From Serpula lacrymans var. lacrymans S7.9 (lineage: Eukaryota > Basidiomycota > Agaricomycetes > Boletales > Serpulaceae), in assembly GCF_000218685.1 (NCBI RefSeq), contig NW_006763290.1, forward strand, positions 1,922,417 through 1,986,416: a DNA stretch of 64,000 nucleotides, given 5' to 3'. Made by a program: the position numbers and the translations under genes. A model generated the notes under the pieces. The model did not search any database, was not told the origin of the DNA, and saw only the letters and a list, made by a program, of their open reading frames with translations. Below are positions 34,568 through 46,452 of this stretch, piece after piece (the stretch's first letter is position 1; each line of letters opens with the position of its first letter).

Positions 34568-37500
34568 CTAAGGCTTGACCTCTAGGCAAGACCAAGTACT
34601 GGAGGTGGTAGTTAAATTTTCGGGCATAGGTTGAAAAAAGGAATTAAAAAGGGTTGAATTCATGCCTCTAAGCTTCCTAGGAGCCGAGGGATTCTTAGAA
34701 TAAAATTCTTGGACAGCATTGTGGGAATTGTCCAAACTGGCTTCTGGTTCCCACATTCTGTCTTTGTCTCCATAGCCCTTCCATAGGACTAGGAACTCTA
34801 ATTTTCCACGCTTCAAGCGTGCATCTACCACCCGTTTGACTTCAAATTCTTCTTCACCTTCCTGGGTGACTACAACCAGTCCGGGCCGGTCTACGCGCTG
34901 TCCCGGCAGCGGCCCTTTGTAAGGTTTCATATGGCTGATATTGGTTGTTGGTACTACCCTCATTTGTTTTGGGAGTTCCAGCTCCACAGCATTTGGTTTG
35001 ACTTCCTTGATCCAGTAAGGACCGATCCACTTCTCAGTCAGTTTTCTAGACTGCCAATCTTTTAATTTTAAGTGGTCGGTATCTAACCAAACCAGGTTGC
35101 CAACCTTGTAATCAGGGGCCTTAGAGCATTTACACTCTGCCCTATCTTTCATCTGCTCTGCAGTTTTGAATAGTGCCTTGCACATCTTATCTAAGACAGA
35201 CTTCATGTCTTTTACCATGTTCCCAGCAGCCTCGTTTCTGCTCTTGCCAGGTTCTACACCCATTTTGGGGAGGTACAACCTTGTAACCTCGAATGGTGCC
35301 TTGCCTGTAGCCCACAGCTGTGATATTGTATGAGAACTGGGCTATCTTTGGCCACTTGGCCCAATCTGTCTGCTTGTCATTAATGAATATCCAAAGGTAT
35401 TGCTTCAACTCCTGGTTGAGCCTCTCTGTTTGTCCATCTCTTTGCAGATAGAATACCATTGAAAATTTAGGTTTAATGCCCAGCATCTAACATAGTTCTT
35501 TCATAACTTTGCTAGAAAATTGAGGTCCCCTGTCAGAGATAACTGTTTCTGGTCACCCATGGATAGACCATACAAAGTCTTTAAATAAATCTGCCGTTCC
35601 AGCAGTGGTAATGGTCATATTTGTGAGTATGAACACAACTTCTTTAGAGGAGTGGTCCACAACCACCATTACTAAATTATACCATTTCACTCGGGCAGAT
35701 CCATTGTGAAGTCAACTAATAAGTCTTACCAGGGACTAGCTGGTATTGGGTTTGTCATAAGTTTACTGGCCGGCGGTTGATGTGAGTTCTTTGCCATGGC
35801 ACATCTCAGACAGGATTTTACGTATTCCTGTATATCTTTGACCATGCCAGGCCACATGTATTTCTGATAAGATGTTTTTCTCAAAGACCTCTAGAAGATC
35901 TGAATCCTGCCCAATTTGAACATTGGCAACCCTGCATTGACCTATCAGGGTGACACCTTTATTGCCATCTTCAATGCTGTTGGCATGATCCTCTCTCCTA
36001 GATAAAACATCTGCTTTTCCCATAGAAGTTCCTGGCTTATAAATGAATTTATAATTAAACATTGACAAGTATACTGCATAGCAGGCCTGTCTTTGATTCA
36101 AGTCTTGGGCCGTTATATCTCGGGCCATCATAAAATACTCCAGATTTTTATGATCAGTCCAAATTTCAAATTGGTGCCTAGCACCTTCTGTGTAGTGCCA
36201 CTAGTGCTCTAAAGCTCAAATGATGGCTAGCATATTTTTGTCATAAATCTGATAGTTGCATTCTGTAGGCAACCAACTACAATGTATGTGATAAATAAGC
36301 ACAAGGCCTTTAGAGATCATCAGGGCATTTAATTGATATAACAGCCCCAGTAGAAAACCAGAAGAGTCAGTTTCTAGCCAGAACTCTTTGTCTAATTCTG
36401 GAAATGCTAATATGAGTGCTGTTATAAATGGCTGTTTAAGCTTATCAAAAACATCCTGTTCTGTGGCGCCCCAGTGCCAGGCAATGTCCTCTTTAGTGAG
36501 ATCATTCAACGGTCTTGTTATCTTTGTAAAGTTTTCAACAAATCCAGTAGAAGTTGCCTAAGCCAAGGAAGGCCCTAACTCCTTTGACGTGAGTAGGTTC
36601 TGGCCAATCCAAAATAGCTTGAACTTTCTCAGGATCCATCCTGATTCTGTTCTGGTCTATTATCATACCGAGGAAGTCTACTTCCTTCACTTTATAATTA
36701 CATTCTTAGGGGTTGACAAAAAGTTCCGTTCCTGTAAGCGTCAAAAAACTTCTTGCACGATCCTGTCCTGCTCAGCCTCATTGTCCAACTTTGTAAATAC
36801 TAACATATTTTCAATGTGAACAACAACACAGTTTTCCATATCCACAAAGATTTCATTCATCATGCTCTGAAAGGTTGCTGGTGAGTTGGTCAACCCAAAA
36901 AATGTAATGAGGGGTTCAAAGGATCCTCAGTGACACGTGAACACGGCCTTCCAAGCATCTTCTTCTTTGATGTGGACATTATTGTACCCATCTGAGATCC
37001 ATCTGCGTTAAGATCTTGGCACCAGCCAATTTATCTACTAGCTGACTAATCAAAGGCAGCGGATACACATTTTTAACCATGTACTCATTCAAGTAACAAT
37101 AATCCATAATCATGCACTTTTTACCATCCTTTTTAAGAATGGAGAACACCGGGGACGTCATAAGGCTTTTGGAAGATCTGATGTAACCCTTCCTAAGCTG
37201 TTCATCTATAAAATCAAAAACCTCATCTCTTCCTGGAGCAGAGAGGGGAATCATTGTCCCTTTCTAGGTTTAAATGTGTTTTTCAAATCTATAGCATGGT
37301 CCCAAGGCTTGGTATCTGGGAAGCGCTCTGATGTGTGTTTCGAAAAGGCTTTCCAGAAGTCATGGTACTTTGGAGGTACCAGCCTCTTAATCTCTTCTTC
37401 AGGCTTTACCTCATCATCGTCATTGTCAACATCATCTACAGATCTGAGTGTGGCATGAACATAATAAGTGTTTATCCTTTCCTCTGTCCCGGTATAACGG

Positions 37501-37760
37501 ACATGATTCGGCTTACCCAAGTCATCACACTCCTGAGGGCAATGTGCCAATTAAGTATACTGTCAATGCTATAGATTGGAATAGACATATCTAATTTTAT
37601 AAGGGGGAGTCCATTTTGCTCTGCCCAGACCAGATCTATGAAGATACTATTAGAACCTGAATCAAGCAGTGCACTAGTTGGATGTACTATGCCCTGGGCA
37701 AGGTCTTCCACAACAACATCTAAACAGATCTCTTTTTGGAATAAATATGTGCACATCAAC
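34568..37760 (-). pseudogene. Ty3/gypsy element B pol (protease to chromodomain)
   Basis: The order on the minus strand is: protease (TSALLDSGSNSIFIDLVW, 37.68 kb); the linker EERINTYYVHATLRSVDDVD and RLVPPKYHDFWKAFSKH; RT (EVFDFIDEQLRKGYIRSSKS, KKDGKKCMIMDYCYLNEYMV); and the YIDD position, which reads HIEN (VVVHIENMLVF, 36.79-36.83 kb), so catalysis is lost. RNase H (FWLETDSSGF, NYQIYDKNMLAII) and a heavily frameshifted integrase follow. The integrase C-terminus and chromodomain (RVVDARLKRGKLEFLVLWKG) are open from 35278 to 34568. It is the same family as gypsy A but a full-length copy. Frame shifts are scattered through RT and integrase. Confidence 0.92.
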
Positions 37761-38225
37761 CCACACCTTGGGATTTTGGTGGAAAGTGGCTCCAGATAAG
37801 AAGAAGAAGAAACCTCAAAAGAAACATGTTTTTTACTGTAGGATTTTCTTTATTTTAATTTTTAATTTTACCAGAATCAAGCACCCTATTGTTTGTCTCG
37901 CTGGGACCACACTCCAGGGGAGATGCTGGTGCAGCGGTAGTATCATAAATATTACAATTGCATTTTTGAATACAAGTACATACTTCAGATAACAAATTTA
38001 GAAATCTACTTACAAATTGGGGAGCCACCCTTTTTCCTTTATTGTTCCTGCAACATCCCGGAGCAGAAACCACCTTGTTGTGGTTTACTTCATTGTTAAG
38101 AGGAGCAAAGGTACCTAAGTGACCTAAGATCTGAACTCTTTTCCCTGAGCCTTCATTTCAGCAACCTGTTGGTTGTAAAAAAAAGCCAAGATCTCGTTGT
38201 ATGAATGACTGGCCAGAGTATTGAG

Positions 38226-39169
38226 CTAATTGTCTGGTTTTTCAGTTTCTAATTGGCATGCTTGGTTATTTTTTTGTTGGGAGGCCTGCACTCCGTTTCT
38301 ATAGTATTGGGACATGTGTCCCTCCTGGCCACATTTGTAACTGTTCCTTGAATCTGTGCATCTGTCCGCCTTGGACCACACTGATATCCATAGGAGCACC
38401 CTGTCCTGGTTGCAGCCCAAACAGCTTGAACCCACAAGAGTGATTTTGATTTTGGTTTGATGACCCAGGGCACCTCTGGGAATAGTTGTTTTTGGTGGTG
38501 ATTCCGCCACCAAATTGCATAGTGTAGAGCTTTATGGCCCTAGAAATTTTGTGGACCTCTTCAGTGGCTGCTGAGAGATTCTCGCTCCTCATATCCTGTA
38601 TATAGAGCTGTTGTGCATTGGTGACACATTGCGCTCCAACAACTTTAATGCATGTTCATTTCTGAGACCCCCTTGGATGGAGAGGGCCAGAAACTGGGTT
38701 ATGAAGTCATCCATCCTTATGTTTCCTTGTTTGAAGGAACAGATTTGCTGATGTGCCCATTCACACTCAGCTTGGGGCTTGAAATATCTTTCAACCTGGA
38801 TTTCCTCCCAGGTAGGCCAGGTTTGTGCCGCGTAGCATTCCTGGAGTCTAACTTGGGCGTATTAACCCGCCACAGGTCCTTTGAGTCTTGACAGCACAGC
38901 TATTGCTATTTAAAAGTCATCAGAAAACGCATCCCAATTTGCCTTGATCCAAATTTGGAGCTTAATCCACCATTTAGTAAATTTAGCTCAATCTCCCCCA
39001 AAAGTGCCGGGGTCAACAATGATTTTAACTTTCTTGTTGAATTTTTGTTCAACAGTTCCAGTGTTTGGCTCGCCTGAATTTCTTCTAGCTGTGCAGTGAG
39101 AGTTGTAATCTCCTCCCACATTCAGTAAAGGATGGCATTCACATGCATAGTTTGTTTTTGTGATGACAT
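38226..39169 (-). pseudogene. Gypsy B gag
   Basis: Gag begins near 39.17 kb (MSSQKQTMHVNAIL, then a stop and MWEEITTLTAQLEEIQAS). It contains retrotransposon-gag-like pieces and ends with a zinc knuckle reading YKCGQEGHMSQYYRNG. The CCHC form would have Cys at the first and last positions, so two of four ligands appear lost or changed. A long pyrimidine-rich and frameshifted stretch lies in the middle. The protease starts downstream at about 37.76 kb. Confidence 0.75.
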
Positions 39170-39728
39170 ATTGACTTGTTCAGTTTGGTGATGTAAAGTA
39201 AAGAAGACATAACTGGGGGTCCCCGCTTGTTATCTGTGGATCAACCTCTTCCCAGCCTCTTTCCAGCTGGATATTTGATCTCAATCTCTTACTATCCACA
39301 CTATCGTATTTGAGAGTTTTATGTAAAAGACACAGTAATAAACCCTGGTCCAAATGGTTGTCAGGGAGTGGTCTACTTGTTAAGCTGTCAACCCTTTTCC
39401 AGACTGGCGGAGGCAAGTGCCTAGCCTGGTCAGAGGACCGCAAAGAAGAACTTTGTATGTATTTTTCTAATCAACAATGGTTCCACACCACTGTTGAGTT
39501 AAAGTACTCCCCTTAACACTGGGGGCCATGTAATGTTTGGTTTGATTATCTCTAGTATCTCATCATAAGGAGCTCACCTGCAGGATTGGGGCATGCACTT
39601 GGTTTCCGCTGGCTAGCAGATGCTCAACGCCAGACTGGCACCCAACTTTTACTGTTCAGAAGACTTCCACTTAACCCTGTGGTCCAGGTTTGCACAAAGT
39701 GCAAGAGAGTAGTAAGAGTGAGTCCTAA
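39170..39728 (-). other. Leader of gypsy B between gag and 5' LTR
   Basis: Next to the LTR the minus strand reads TTAGGACTCACTCTTACTAC. The equivalent in the copy at 53.19 kb is TTGGGACTCACTC, giving a TGG-starting primer-binding site (TGGGACTCACTC) one base from the LTR. The donor tRNA was not identified. No coding sequence was recognised in the remaining 500 bp. Confidence 0.6.
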
Positions 39729-40096
39729 TGTTACAACCAAAGTTTTTATACTCTGGCACACACAACAAAAAGCAAAGAGGATAGAGGGAGGAGTGGGTAA
39801 ACCCCTTAGAGCAGGACTAAGTTAGTTGTGGGAAAACAACAGGAGGACTTGCTGAGGAGTCTCCTGGATCTATTGGGGTTTATATACATCTACAAGGTGT
39901 TTATACTTATATACTATACAGTTGATGAAAGCAGTGGCTGATAATGTCATAGGGCGCAGCTCATGTGACCAGCTCCACTGCATGAGAGAGTTTGTGTCTA
40001 AAAATAAAGGAAAGCAGTGCAGCACCAGAAAGTGTAGTTGAAACAAACGGAAAGTGCCGTTTGGCATGAGTGTGTGAGAAATTGTGTATTGTAACA
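39729..40096 (-). mobile_element. LTR-1, 5' LTR of gypsy B
   Basis: Plus-strand TGTTACAACCAAAG to ATTGTGTATTGTAACA. About 50 bp near the U3 start is deleted compared with the full copies. Together with 34320-34557 it brackets element B (about 5.8 kb). Confidence 0.88.
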
Positions 40097-40870
40097 CCCA
40101 CACTGCCAATTTATACAGTCCACACAATCTGCATTTTGACTTTGTTTAAATTGCATAATCTGTACTTGGACTTGTTGAGTTTGCATCAAGCAAGGCAGAC
40201 AATCTTATGCAGTGACAATACACATAGGCAGCAGTTTGGACACATTAATCCGCACTTTCATGCAGTCTGCACCCGTAGAAGAATCAATTTGCACTTTTCA
40301 GTCAAATTATTACCCAGTTGCCTTAGTGCACAGCACTTTCATACAGTCTGCAGAGTTTGTGTTTGTGGACAGATAGAGTACGTGTCTGCGGACACATTGG
40401 GTCCGCACTTTTTGGATTTTGGACCTGTCGGACAAAGAGCTAACTCAGGACTCCACACATGTACAAGCCTCTACATGGACTCCAATGTGTCCCATTCTCC
40501 TGTGCAATAAATTTACATCTACTGCTGCAAAAGCTGACTCTGGGTTGATTTTGGGTTTTGCTTGGATGTGATAAATGTTGTCTGTAATAATAGAGTGACT
40601 CAGTCTATTTAGAGAAGACTCATATTCTATTATGATATACCTGTAATAATAGAGTGACTAAGAAATATTGTGAGTTTGTTGTAATGGTCTATAATAGCAG
40701 TTTGACATACCTCAGTCTATTTGGAGAAGACTGAGGTTGTTGTTATTGAGGTATCCAAGTTTTGCTATTCAAGTGTGGGAATTTAAGATTATATAATGTG
40801 CAAAAAAGCGAAAACAAGGAAAAGATGTAAAGTGTTCGGTGATAGTTTGTATAGTAGTAAATGGATGGAT
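40097..40870. other. Unassigned region with short local repeats
   Basis: No gene was seen. 'ctgtaataatagagtgact' occurs at about 40581 and 40641, and 'cctcagtctatttggagaag' pairs with a similar string nearby. The 40.1-40.5 kb part repeats the word 'cagtctgca' and 'ccgcactttc', a low-complexity pattern. Confidence 0.4.
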
Positions 40871-40871
40871 A

Positions 40872-42140
40872 CTAAAATGAATGTAATGTAGTCCATATAA
40901 CAAGGATAAGTTCCTTCTTTTTCCGAACTTCACAAGCATTTGACCCTGCTGGAAAAAGTGTTGATAACCCCATTTTAGACAATTTGTGGAAAAAAACGAG
41001 TGCTAAAGTGAAGTTTGGCACAAGTAAAACATTTGACAGTGCAATATTGTAGTCCTTTTTGCCAACAGTTGCTTGTAGGATTACTGTTCCAATGCCAACG
41101 TCATTTACAGAGGATTCATCCCTAAAACTGATTGTCCTCGGAGGATTCAGAACATGGTATGTTCCTGGCTCAAACCAGAAGTGGTGAGGGACCATGTGGG
41201 ATGTTGCTCCGGAGTCAATGATGATTGTTGTTTTGGTCTTATTGGGTTCCGACACAAGGTAAGCTTGAATGCGTTTAGCAAGGGGCTTGGAAATATGTAC
41301 ATGATCCAATGCAATATGACTCTGTTCCTCCTCGGAGTTAGATCAGGATGATTGCTCTGCCGTATTTGCCTTTTCCTTCTCTTTTCCTTTATCCTTGTAT
41401 CTTTCCTTTTCCTTCTTCCTTTGACCTTTTTCAGCTGACTGAAGTGTTCGACACTCCGAGGTGTTGTGTGATTTGGCTTTGTGGAAGTCACACCACTTCT
41501 CATTGGATTTGAGTGCTGATTCGGAACCTCCAGGGGCCTTCCCTGACTGTCGTGCAACTTCTGCAGTGATCCAGGTCTCAACTGCATCAAAGGTAAGTTT
41601 ATTTTTTTCAATTGTGTTGATTACCAATGACTGAAGTATTTGCCATTCAGGAGTGCATGGGAGAGATTGGAGAAGAGCAAAGGCCATGAGTTTGGTATCA
41701 ACTCCTAGTTTCATTCTGGAGAGGTGTGAATCAATTGTCCGGATTTTTGCAATGTGGTCCTGGATAGGTGATGTTCCATCCCAGGACAATTTGGTGAGTT
41801 GCTGGAATGAATAGAAGGCCAAGGCAATGTTGGACGTCTGATAGAGTGAGACAAGTTTATCAAATAACTCCTTGGAGCTGGTGAGGTCTCCAGTCTTCAT
41901 TAGGAGGGCATCAGAGATGTGGTCCTAGATGATTCCATGTGCCTTCTCATCTAAGTATCCAGGTTATTCCAGGATCCTCTGAGGAGGTGGGCTTTTCTGG
42001 TGAGCGCTTAAGCCTCTCTCCAGTAACGACTCAGAGAACCTTTTCCCAACGTAGCTTTGAGATGATCTGGAGTTTCCATATCTGGAAATTGTTGGGTCCA
42101 GTGAGAACTGGACATGCGGATGTATTGTGTGCTGTGGTCA
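40872..42140 (-). pseudogene. Ty1/copia element E: gag and protease
   Basis: Gag starts at ATG 42140 (MTTAHNTSACPVLTGPNNFQ), continues IWKLQIISKLRWEKVL, meets a stop, then has the UBN2-type body (MKTGDLTSSKELFDKLVSLY, WDGTSPIQDHIAKIRTID) and a zinc-knuckle region (CDFHKAKSHNTSEC). The protease follows after a lysine-rich stretch and a frame change: TTIIIDSGATSHMVPHHF has the Asp-Ser-Gly active site, followed by NVLLVPNFTLALVF. The element stops at about 40.87 kb, before integrase. LTR-4 lies immediately upstream, so this is the 5' half of the family whose 3' half is element D at 4.5-5.8 kb. Confidence 0.88.
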
Positions 42141-42149
42141 TGGTTTTGA

Positions 42150-42424
42150 AACTACAATAGATGTTAGTTTAAGGTGATCTCTAATAAATGTAATGTAACA
42201 TACCTCAGCCACTGCCTAAGAGGCTATAGAAATGACTGAGGTATTCCTATACTAAACCCCCTACTGCTTATAGTCGGAGGTGCTACTCGCTACAGTATAA
42301 TGACTCCTAGGAGTACAATTGTGCTCCTAGGAGAACAATGGTGACTCCATGAAGCAGCCATTATGCTCCATGGAGAACAATGGCTGCTTTAGCAGAGACC
42401 GGGTTTATCCGGTTTTGTCACTTA
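42150..42424 (-). mobile_element. LTR-4, 5' LTR of copia E
   Basis: On the minus strand TGACAAAACCGGATAAACC to about 'aactaacatctattgtag'. It is collinear with the copy at 43.7-43.98 kb and carries the same 'ctcctaggag' palindromes. The gag ATG is only a few bases beyond the shared end, so no clear primer site was found. Confidence 0.8.
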
Positions 42425-43666
42425 CGGGGTCAAAAGAAAGTATACTAATACAGATATGTGCAAACTAATCTATCCTCCACTTTTATCTTTGCCAAATTAA
42501 CCAATCCTCTAGCCTAGACTGCCCAAACTGCCCAAGAATCAACAAAACACCTATTCATTTCCTTTTGGAATTCCCAAGTTATTTACACACCAGAGCTTTG
42601 CTGTTGTGAGCCCTAGATTGTAGAGCATAGACACTAATGCACCTTCTAGGACACCTAGCAGCAGCTATACATGCTCTCAAATATGTGAACACTACAAATT
42701 ATTTCTCAAAATCACATGGTGAAGTCTAAAGTCTTCTATTGCATACAATGGTTGATGCACTCCAATTATGCACCATAGCAAGTGGCATGCAAACACCACA
42801 CCTAAACACCCATTAAGCTTACTCAACAATGATATTGTGTACACAGGTTAGCAATGGAGGGATTTTCCTTTTAATTAGGACATATACAATGTATACTAGC
42901 TGTCCTCAGTAGCCCCACAGAGAGGCATCCTATAAATGATTCACTTTTTGTCTATATTTGTGGTTATAACATGATCTATTTCATCAGATAATTACCATGG
43001 CTTCTATACTAGCAGGTCAAGTGTTATGGGTTACACAGCAGACATAGTAAACACTACTCATCACTCTTCCCTTTATTGTTTGTGGTGGTTGGTAAGACAC
43101 AGATAGAGAGGCTCCAAGGTGAGAATTATATTTTTATTGAGCTCATAAGGGAAATAATTATACTTTAATATACCATTACCATATTGTTACATAGTTATAT
43201 TCTACTTTGTATCTTTCCCTCACACATTTGCTTTACAGGAAGGAAATTCATTAAATATATAATATTTTTCTTAAATCAATGGTGTGGAGTTTGGAATTGT
43301 CAAATCCTTTGTAGAAATCTGGTCCCTTTATACAGATCTCCATATATCTTGACAACTTCTTGGTAACATTAGTGTTCTGACCACCAGGCTTGTACCTGGT
43401 TGGTCTTATAAATCTTCGCAGAAATATTTTATGCTGTCTCAGTACTCATGAATAGCATGACTTACTGGCTAAAAAACAACCTCCCACAAAGACCCCTCAC
43501 TATGTAAGTGCAGGAAGGAAATTCTTTACAATGGCTGTATCGAGTCAGCACTTCCTGAGCATAACACAGCATTAACCCTGGTTGCTAATCAAATATGTGA
43601 GTCTATCATCAGTCAGCACTAACAACATGATATTTCTTGCACACTTTAAGAGAAGTTTTGTAATAA
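42425..43666. other. Unassigned A+T-rich region
   Basis: No gene was recognised. 'actactcatcactct' followed by 'ttgtttgtggtggttgg' at about 43050-43100 recurs at 44481-44520. Confidence 0.4.
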
Positions 43667-43983
43667 AACTAAGTAAAACTCAGCCTCTGCCCGAGAGGCT
43701 ATAGAAATGACTTTATTATTTACCTAAGTGAAACTACAATAGATGTCAGTTTAAGGTGATCTCTAATAAATGTAATGTAACATACCTCAGCCGCTGCCCG
43801 AGAGGCTATAGAAACAACTGAGGTATTCCTATACTAAACCCCCTACTACTTATAGTCGGAGGTGCTACTCGCTACAGTATAATGACTCCTAGGAGAACAA
43901 TGGTTACTCCATGGAGTGGTGGCTATGCTCCATGGAGAACAATGGCTGCTTTAGCAGAGACCAGGTTTATCCGGTTTTGTCAT
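43667..43983 (-). mobile_element. LTR-4, solo, with a duplicated end
   Basis: The main copy runs (minus strand) from TGACAAAACCGGATAAACC to 'ctattgtagtttca'. Just beyond it at 43667-43712 a second partial copy of the LTR end ('ctcagcctctgcccgagagg') is present. No copia coding sequence adjoins. Confidence 0.75.
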
Positions 43984-44067
43984 TTTGTGGGTCGTTATTT
44001 ACCTCAATCAAATATATTTAGCAGTACTCATTGCAATGTATACTACTAAGTATCATACTTGACCTGG

Positions 44068-44372
44068 GCATGGGACAAGATTCTGAGGATTCATAGGAGA
44101 AGACCTAACAGAGTGTATGGGATAAAACCATAAGGGTTCATGAGATGAGACCTGACACAGCTTTGTGGATAAGATTTATAAATGTCTATGAGACAAGATC
44201 TAACAGAATATATAAGCCAAGACCAGAAGAACTCATGTGATCAGGCCTAATAAAGTTTTTGAGACAAGGCCTAGCAAAATGTATGGGATAAGACCATAAA
44301 AACTGATAAAATTAGACTTATCAGTCTCCATGAGGCAAGACCATGAAGTACTCATGGGATGATACCTTCTTT
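44068..44372 (+). repeat. Imperfect tandem array, unit about 47 bp
   Basis: Six or so degenerate units start with 'tgggataagaccataa' variants and contain 'catgagacaagacctaacag'. Examples begin at about 44071, 44118, 44165 and 44213, followed by a shorter one and another at 44283. Divergence between units is high, so the array is old. Confidence 0.7.
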
Positions 44373-45025
44373 TGAGTGCCACATAACCAGGGAGTATATG
44401 ATGGATAATTTTTATAGGTGTTAACGCCAGCAATGTAAAACCAGCTTGTGCTCTGAGGTACACAGCAAGCAAAGTGAATACTACTCATCACTCTCCCTTT
44501 CTTGTTTGTGGTGGTTGGAGAGACATATCGGATGGATAATCATTATAAGGAAGGACTGGACCTATATATATTTTGGGATCCTCCCATGGGTTAATGAAAT
44601 TTATCCGGATTGTCCCTTGTCATATAGGTCTGGTCCCTAGTCGGAATCAGCAGACCATGAAAAAGGGGATCTTAGCCCCAACCTTTTGGTGAGGATGATC
44701 AAGCTAAGAGCCCCAATGTTTTGGCTGCCTGAAGTGTGGTGTAACATCTGTCATGCTAGCTGACTCACTACCTAGCAACAATGACTTCCAGAAGGGTTCA
44801 AGCACCAATTAGCCCCAGGCTGACAAAGGTACCAAACTGAAAAAAGGAAAAGGAAAGTGCAGAGCCAGCGGTGCAGCTGGCCCGTCCTCCCCCGCCAAAA
44901 AGAGTACCAAGAAAAGCAACAAAGAAGACAAGGACCTGAGCTGGAACAAAGATAGTTGTAAGATGTTAGACCTCAATATTGACAATCTCCAGATGTCAGA
45001 CACCTTTCTTTTATATATAATAGTA
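44373..45025. other. Unassigned region
   Basis: A short frame from ATG 44780 (MTSRRVQAPISPRLTKVPN, then a stop and a Lys/Pro-rich run) could be the N-terminus of an element protein; no family was recognised. Confidence 0.35.
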
Positions 45026-45030
45026 ATGAC

Positions 45031-45295
45031 TGTTAGTTTTGGTGATTCTGCACCTTTGTGCTACCTATATATCTTCATTCCTTTCTCTATCTATTCTTCT
45101 ATCATTCACTATTGATCGTGTTCTCTATTATTTCGCCTGTATGGCTGCTTTGTTTACCTTTGTTTACAAAACTTCGGACAGTACTGCAGAGTCCAATGCT
45201 TCCTATTCTCTAGTTACTCACATTGGACTCTAGTTCCAGTCCCTGATAGCTCTCAGCAAGTGGCTAGACACTTCCTTCAAGCTTTGTTCTTAATA
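45031..45295 (+). mobile_element. LTR-3 solo LTR with target duplication ATGAC
   Basis: Begins TGTTAGTTTTGGTGATTC and ends TTGTTCTTAATA. ATGAC flanks both sides (45026-45030 and 45296-45300). It ends in TA, not the usual CA; the same terminus is seen in the copies at 46.4 and 60.0 kb. It has landed beside an LTR-1 fragment. Confidence 0.88.
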
Positions 45296-45300
45296 ATGAC

Positions 45301-45380
45301 ACCCTGTGTGAAAGCTATAGTACAAGGTTAAAGCGGAGAATAAAAGTAAAGGGAAAGTCCGAAAATTGTGTTATTGTAAC
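45301..45380 (-). mobile_element. LTR-1 fragment (first about 80 bases of the LTR)
   Basis: 'tgtgtgaaagctatagtac' to 'gaaaattgtgttattgtaaca' matches the U3 start of LTR-1 in reverse orientation. It is fused directly to internal gypsy sequence at 45381. Confidence 0.7.
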
Positions 45381-45690
45381 ATCCATTTCTAGGCCTGAAC
45401 GTGTCCTTCAAATGTATAGCATGGTTCCAAGGCTTAGTCTCTGGGTAGCGCTCCAATTTGTGCCTTGAAAAGACTTTCCAGAAGTTATGGTACTCTGGAG
45501 GCACCAGCCTCTTAATCTCTTCCTTGTGTTCCAGTTTGTCATTATCATTGTCAACTTTATCTAAAGATTTGAGTTTGGCATAAACATAATCAGTGTTTAT
45601 CCTTTCCTCAGTCCCAGTTTGACGGACGTGACTCGGTGTACCCAAGTCATTACACTCCTGAGGGCAATATGATAATGTAACAACCCCTGT
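45381..45690 (-). pseudogene. Gypsy A/B-family fragment (protease-RT linker)
   Basis: Minus-strand residues SYCPQECNDLGTPSHVRQTG, EERINTDYVYAKLKSLDKVD and RLVPPEYHNFWKVFSRHKLE match the linker of gypsy B at 37.25-37.55 kb closely. An LTR start follows immediately, so all of RT, RNase H and integrase has been deleted between them, or the LTR inserted there. Confidence 0.85.
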
Positions 45691-45799
45691 TTTCCAGTGT
45701 ATCTCAGGACTCCACCATAGGAATTGATTTTTGCGCTCTTTGCACACACAACAATGAGAGACACTACCAGAGTAGCTGCTCTTACCATAACATTGCTGG

Positions 45800-46380
45800 T
45801 ACTTATTGCACAAATTGCAAAATATTCTATATATGTGTAATATATTAACCTTCTATGAACTTGTCATTTTTTTCCACATTGCCATAACTTATACTTAGAT
45901 AAAAATTGCTATAAATATCAATGGTACAAGCCACTATCTCACTCACTAGGGGCAAAATCCCATGTTTTCTATAAAAGCATTTAAAAAATACTTGAAAACA
46001 GAGACTTTATTTCTTAGCCTGTTTTTCTACATAATATTGGAGATGTTTTGCTCATTATTTTTCAATATTTGCTTTTGAAATATTAGGGAAAACATCCAAG
46101 ATGTATTGTGACAAAACATTTTTCCACTCATTGTAGATGCAATACTGATTACCAATGTACCTTAAGGAAGGATTGAAAAAGTATTGAACCAAAAATCTTG
46201 AATGTTATTTACAAAAACATGCTAAAAAACAATGTCTCTTTTTTTTGAGTGTTTTTCAGATATTTTATTGTAAAACATAGGATTTTTCCCCCAGGGACTA
46301 ATGCAAGCCACATGATTTAACAACCTTGTCAAGTATTTTAAGCTATAGGAGCTACATATATAGGCTATTAGAGCTATAAG
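45800..46380. mobile_element. Diverged M1-type TIR element, split by an M2 insertion
   Basis: 45.81-45.95 kb follows the middle of M1 ('tgtaatatattaacctt', 'cacattgccataacttatac', 'acaagccactatctcactca'). 46.30-46.38 kb resumes with the 'agctataggagctac' motifs. The M2 element at 45949-46296 sits between them with ACTA on both sides. Confidence 0.55.
45949..46296. mobile_element. Short TIR-type repeat (family M2), copy 2
   Basis: Starts GGGGCAAAATCCCATGTTTT and ends AAAACATAGGATTTTTCCCC, an inverted terminus of about 20 bp. It is flanked by ACTA at 45945-45948 and 46297-46300. It matches 13791-14100. There is no coding capacity. Confidence 0.7.
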
Positions 46381-46452
46381 TGTTAGTTTTTTCCAGTCCC
46401 TGATTGCTCTCAGCAAGTGGCTAGGCACTTTTTTTAAGTTTTGTTCTTAATA
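46381..46452 (+). mobile_element. LTR-3, 5' LTR of copia F, internally deleted
   Basis: TGTTAGTTTT is joined directly to 'ttccagtccctgattgctct' and the LTR ends TTGTTCTTAATA. About 190 bp of the LTR seen at 45.03 kb is missing. Confidence 0.75.

Noticed and set aside
44068..44372. CRISPR-like array
   Set aside because: Units are adjacent, diverged and without spacers; eukaryotic context.
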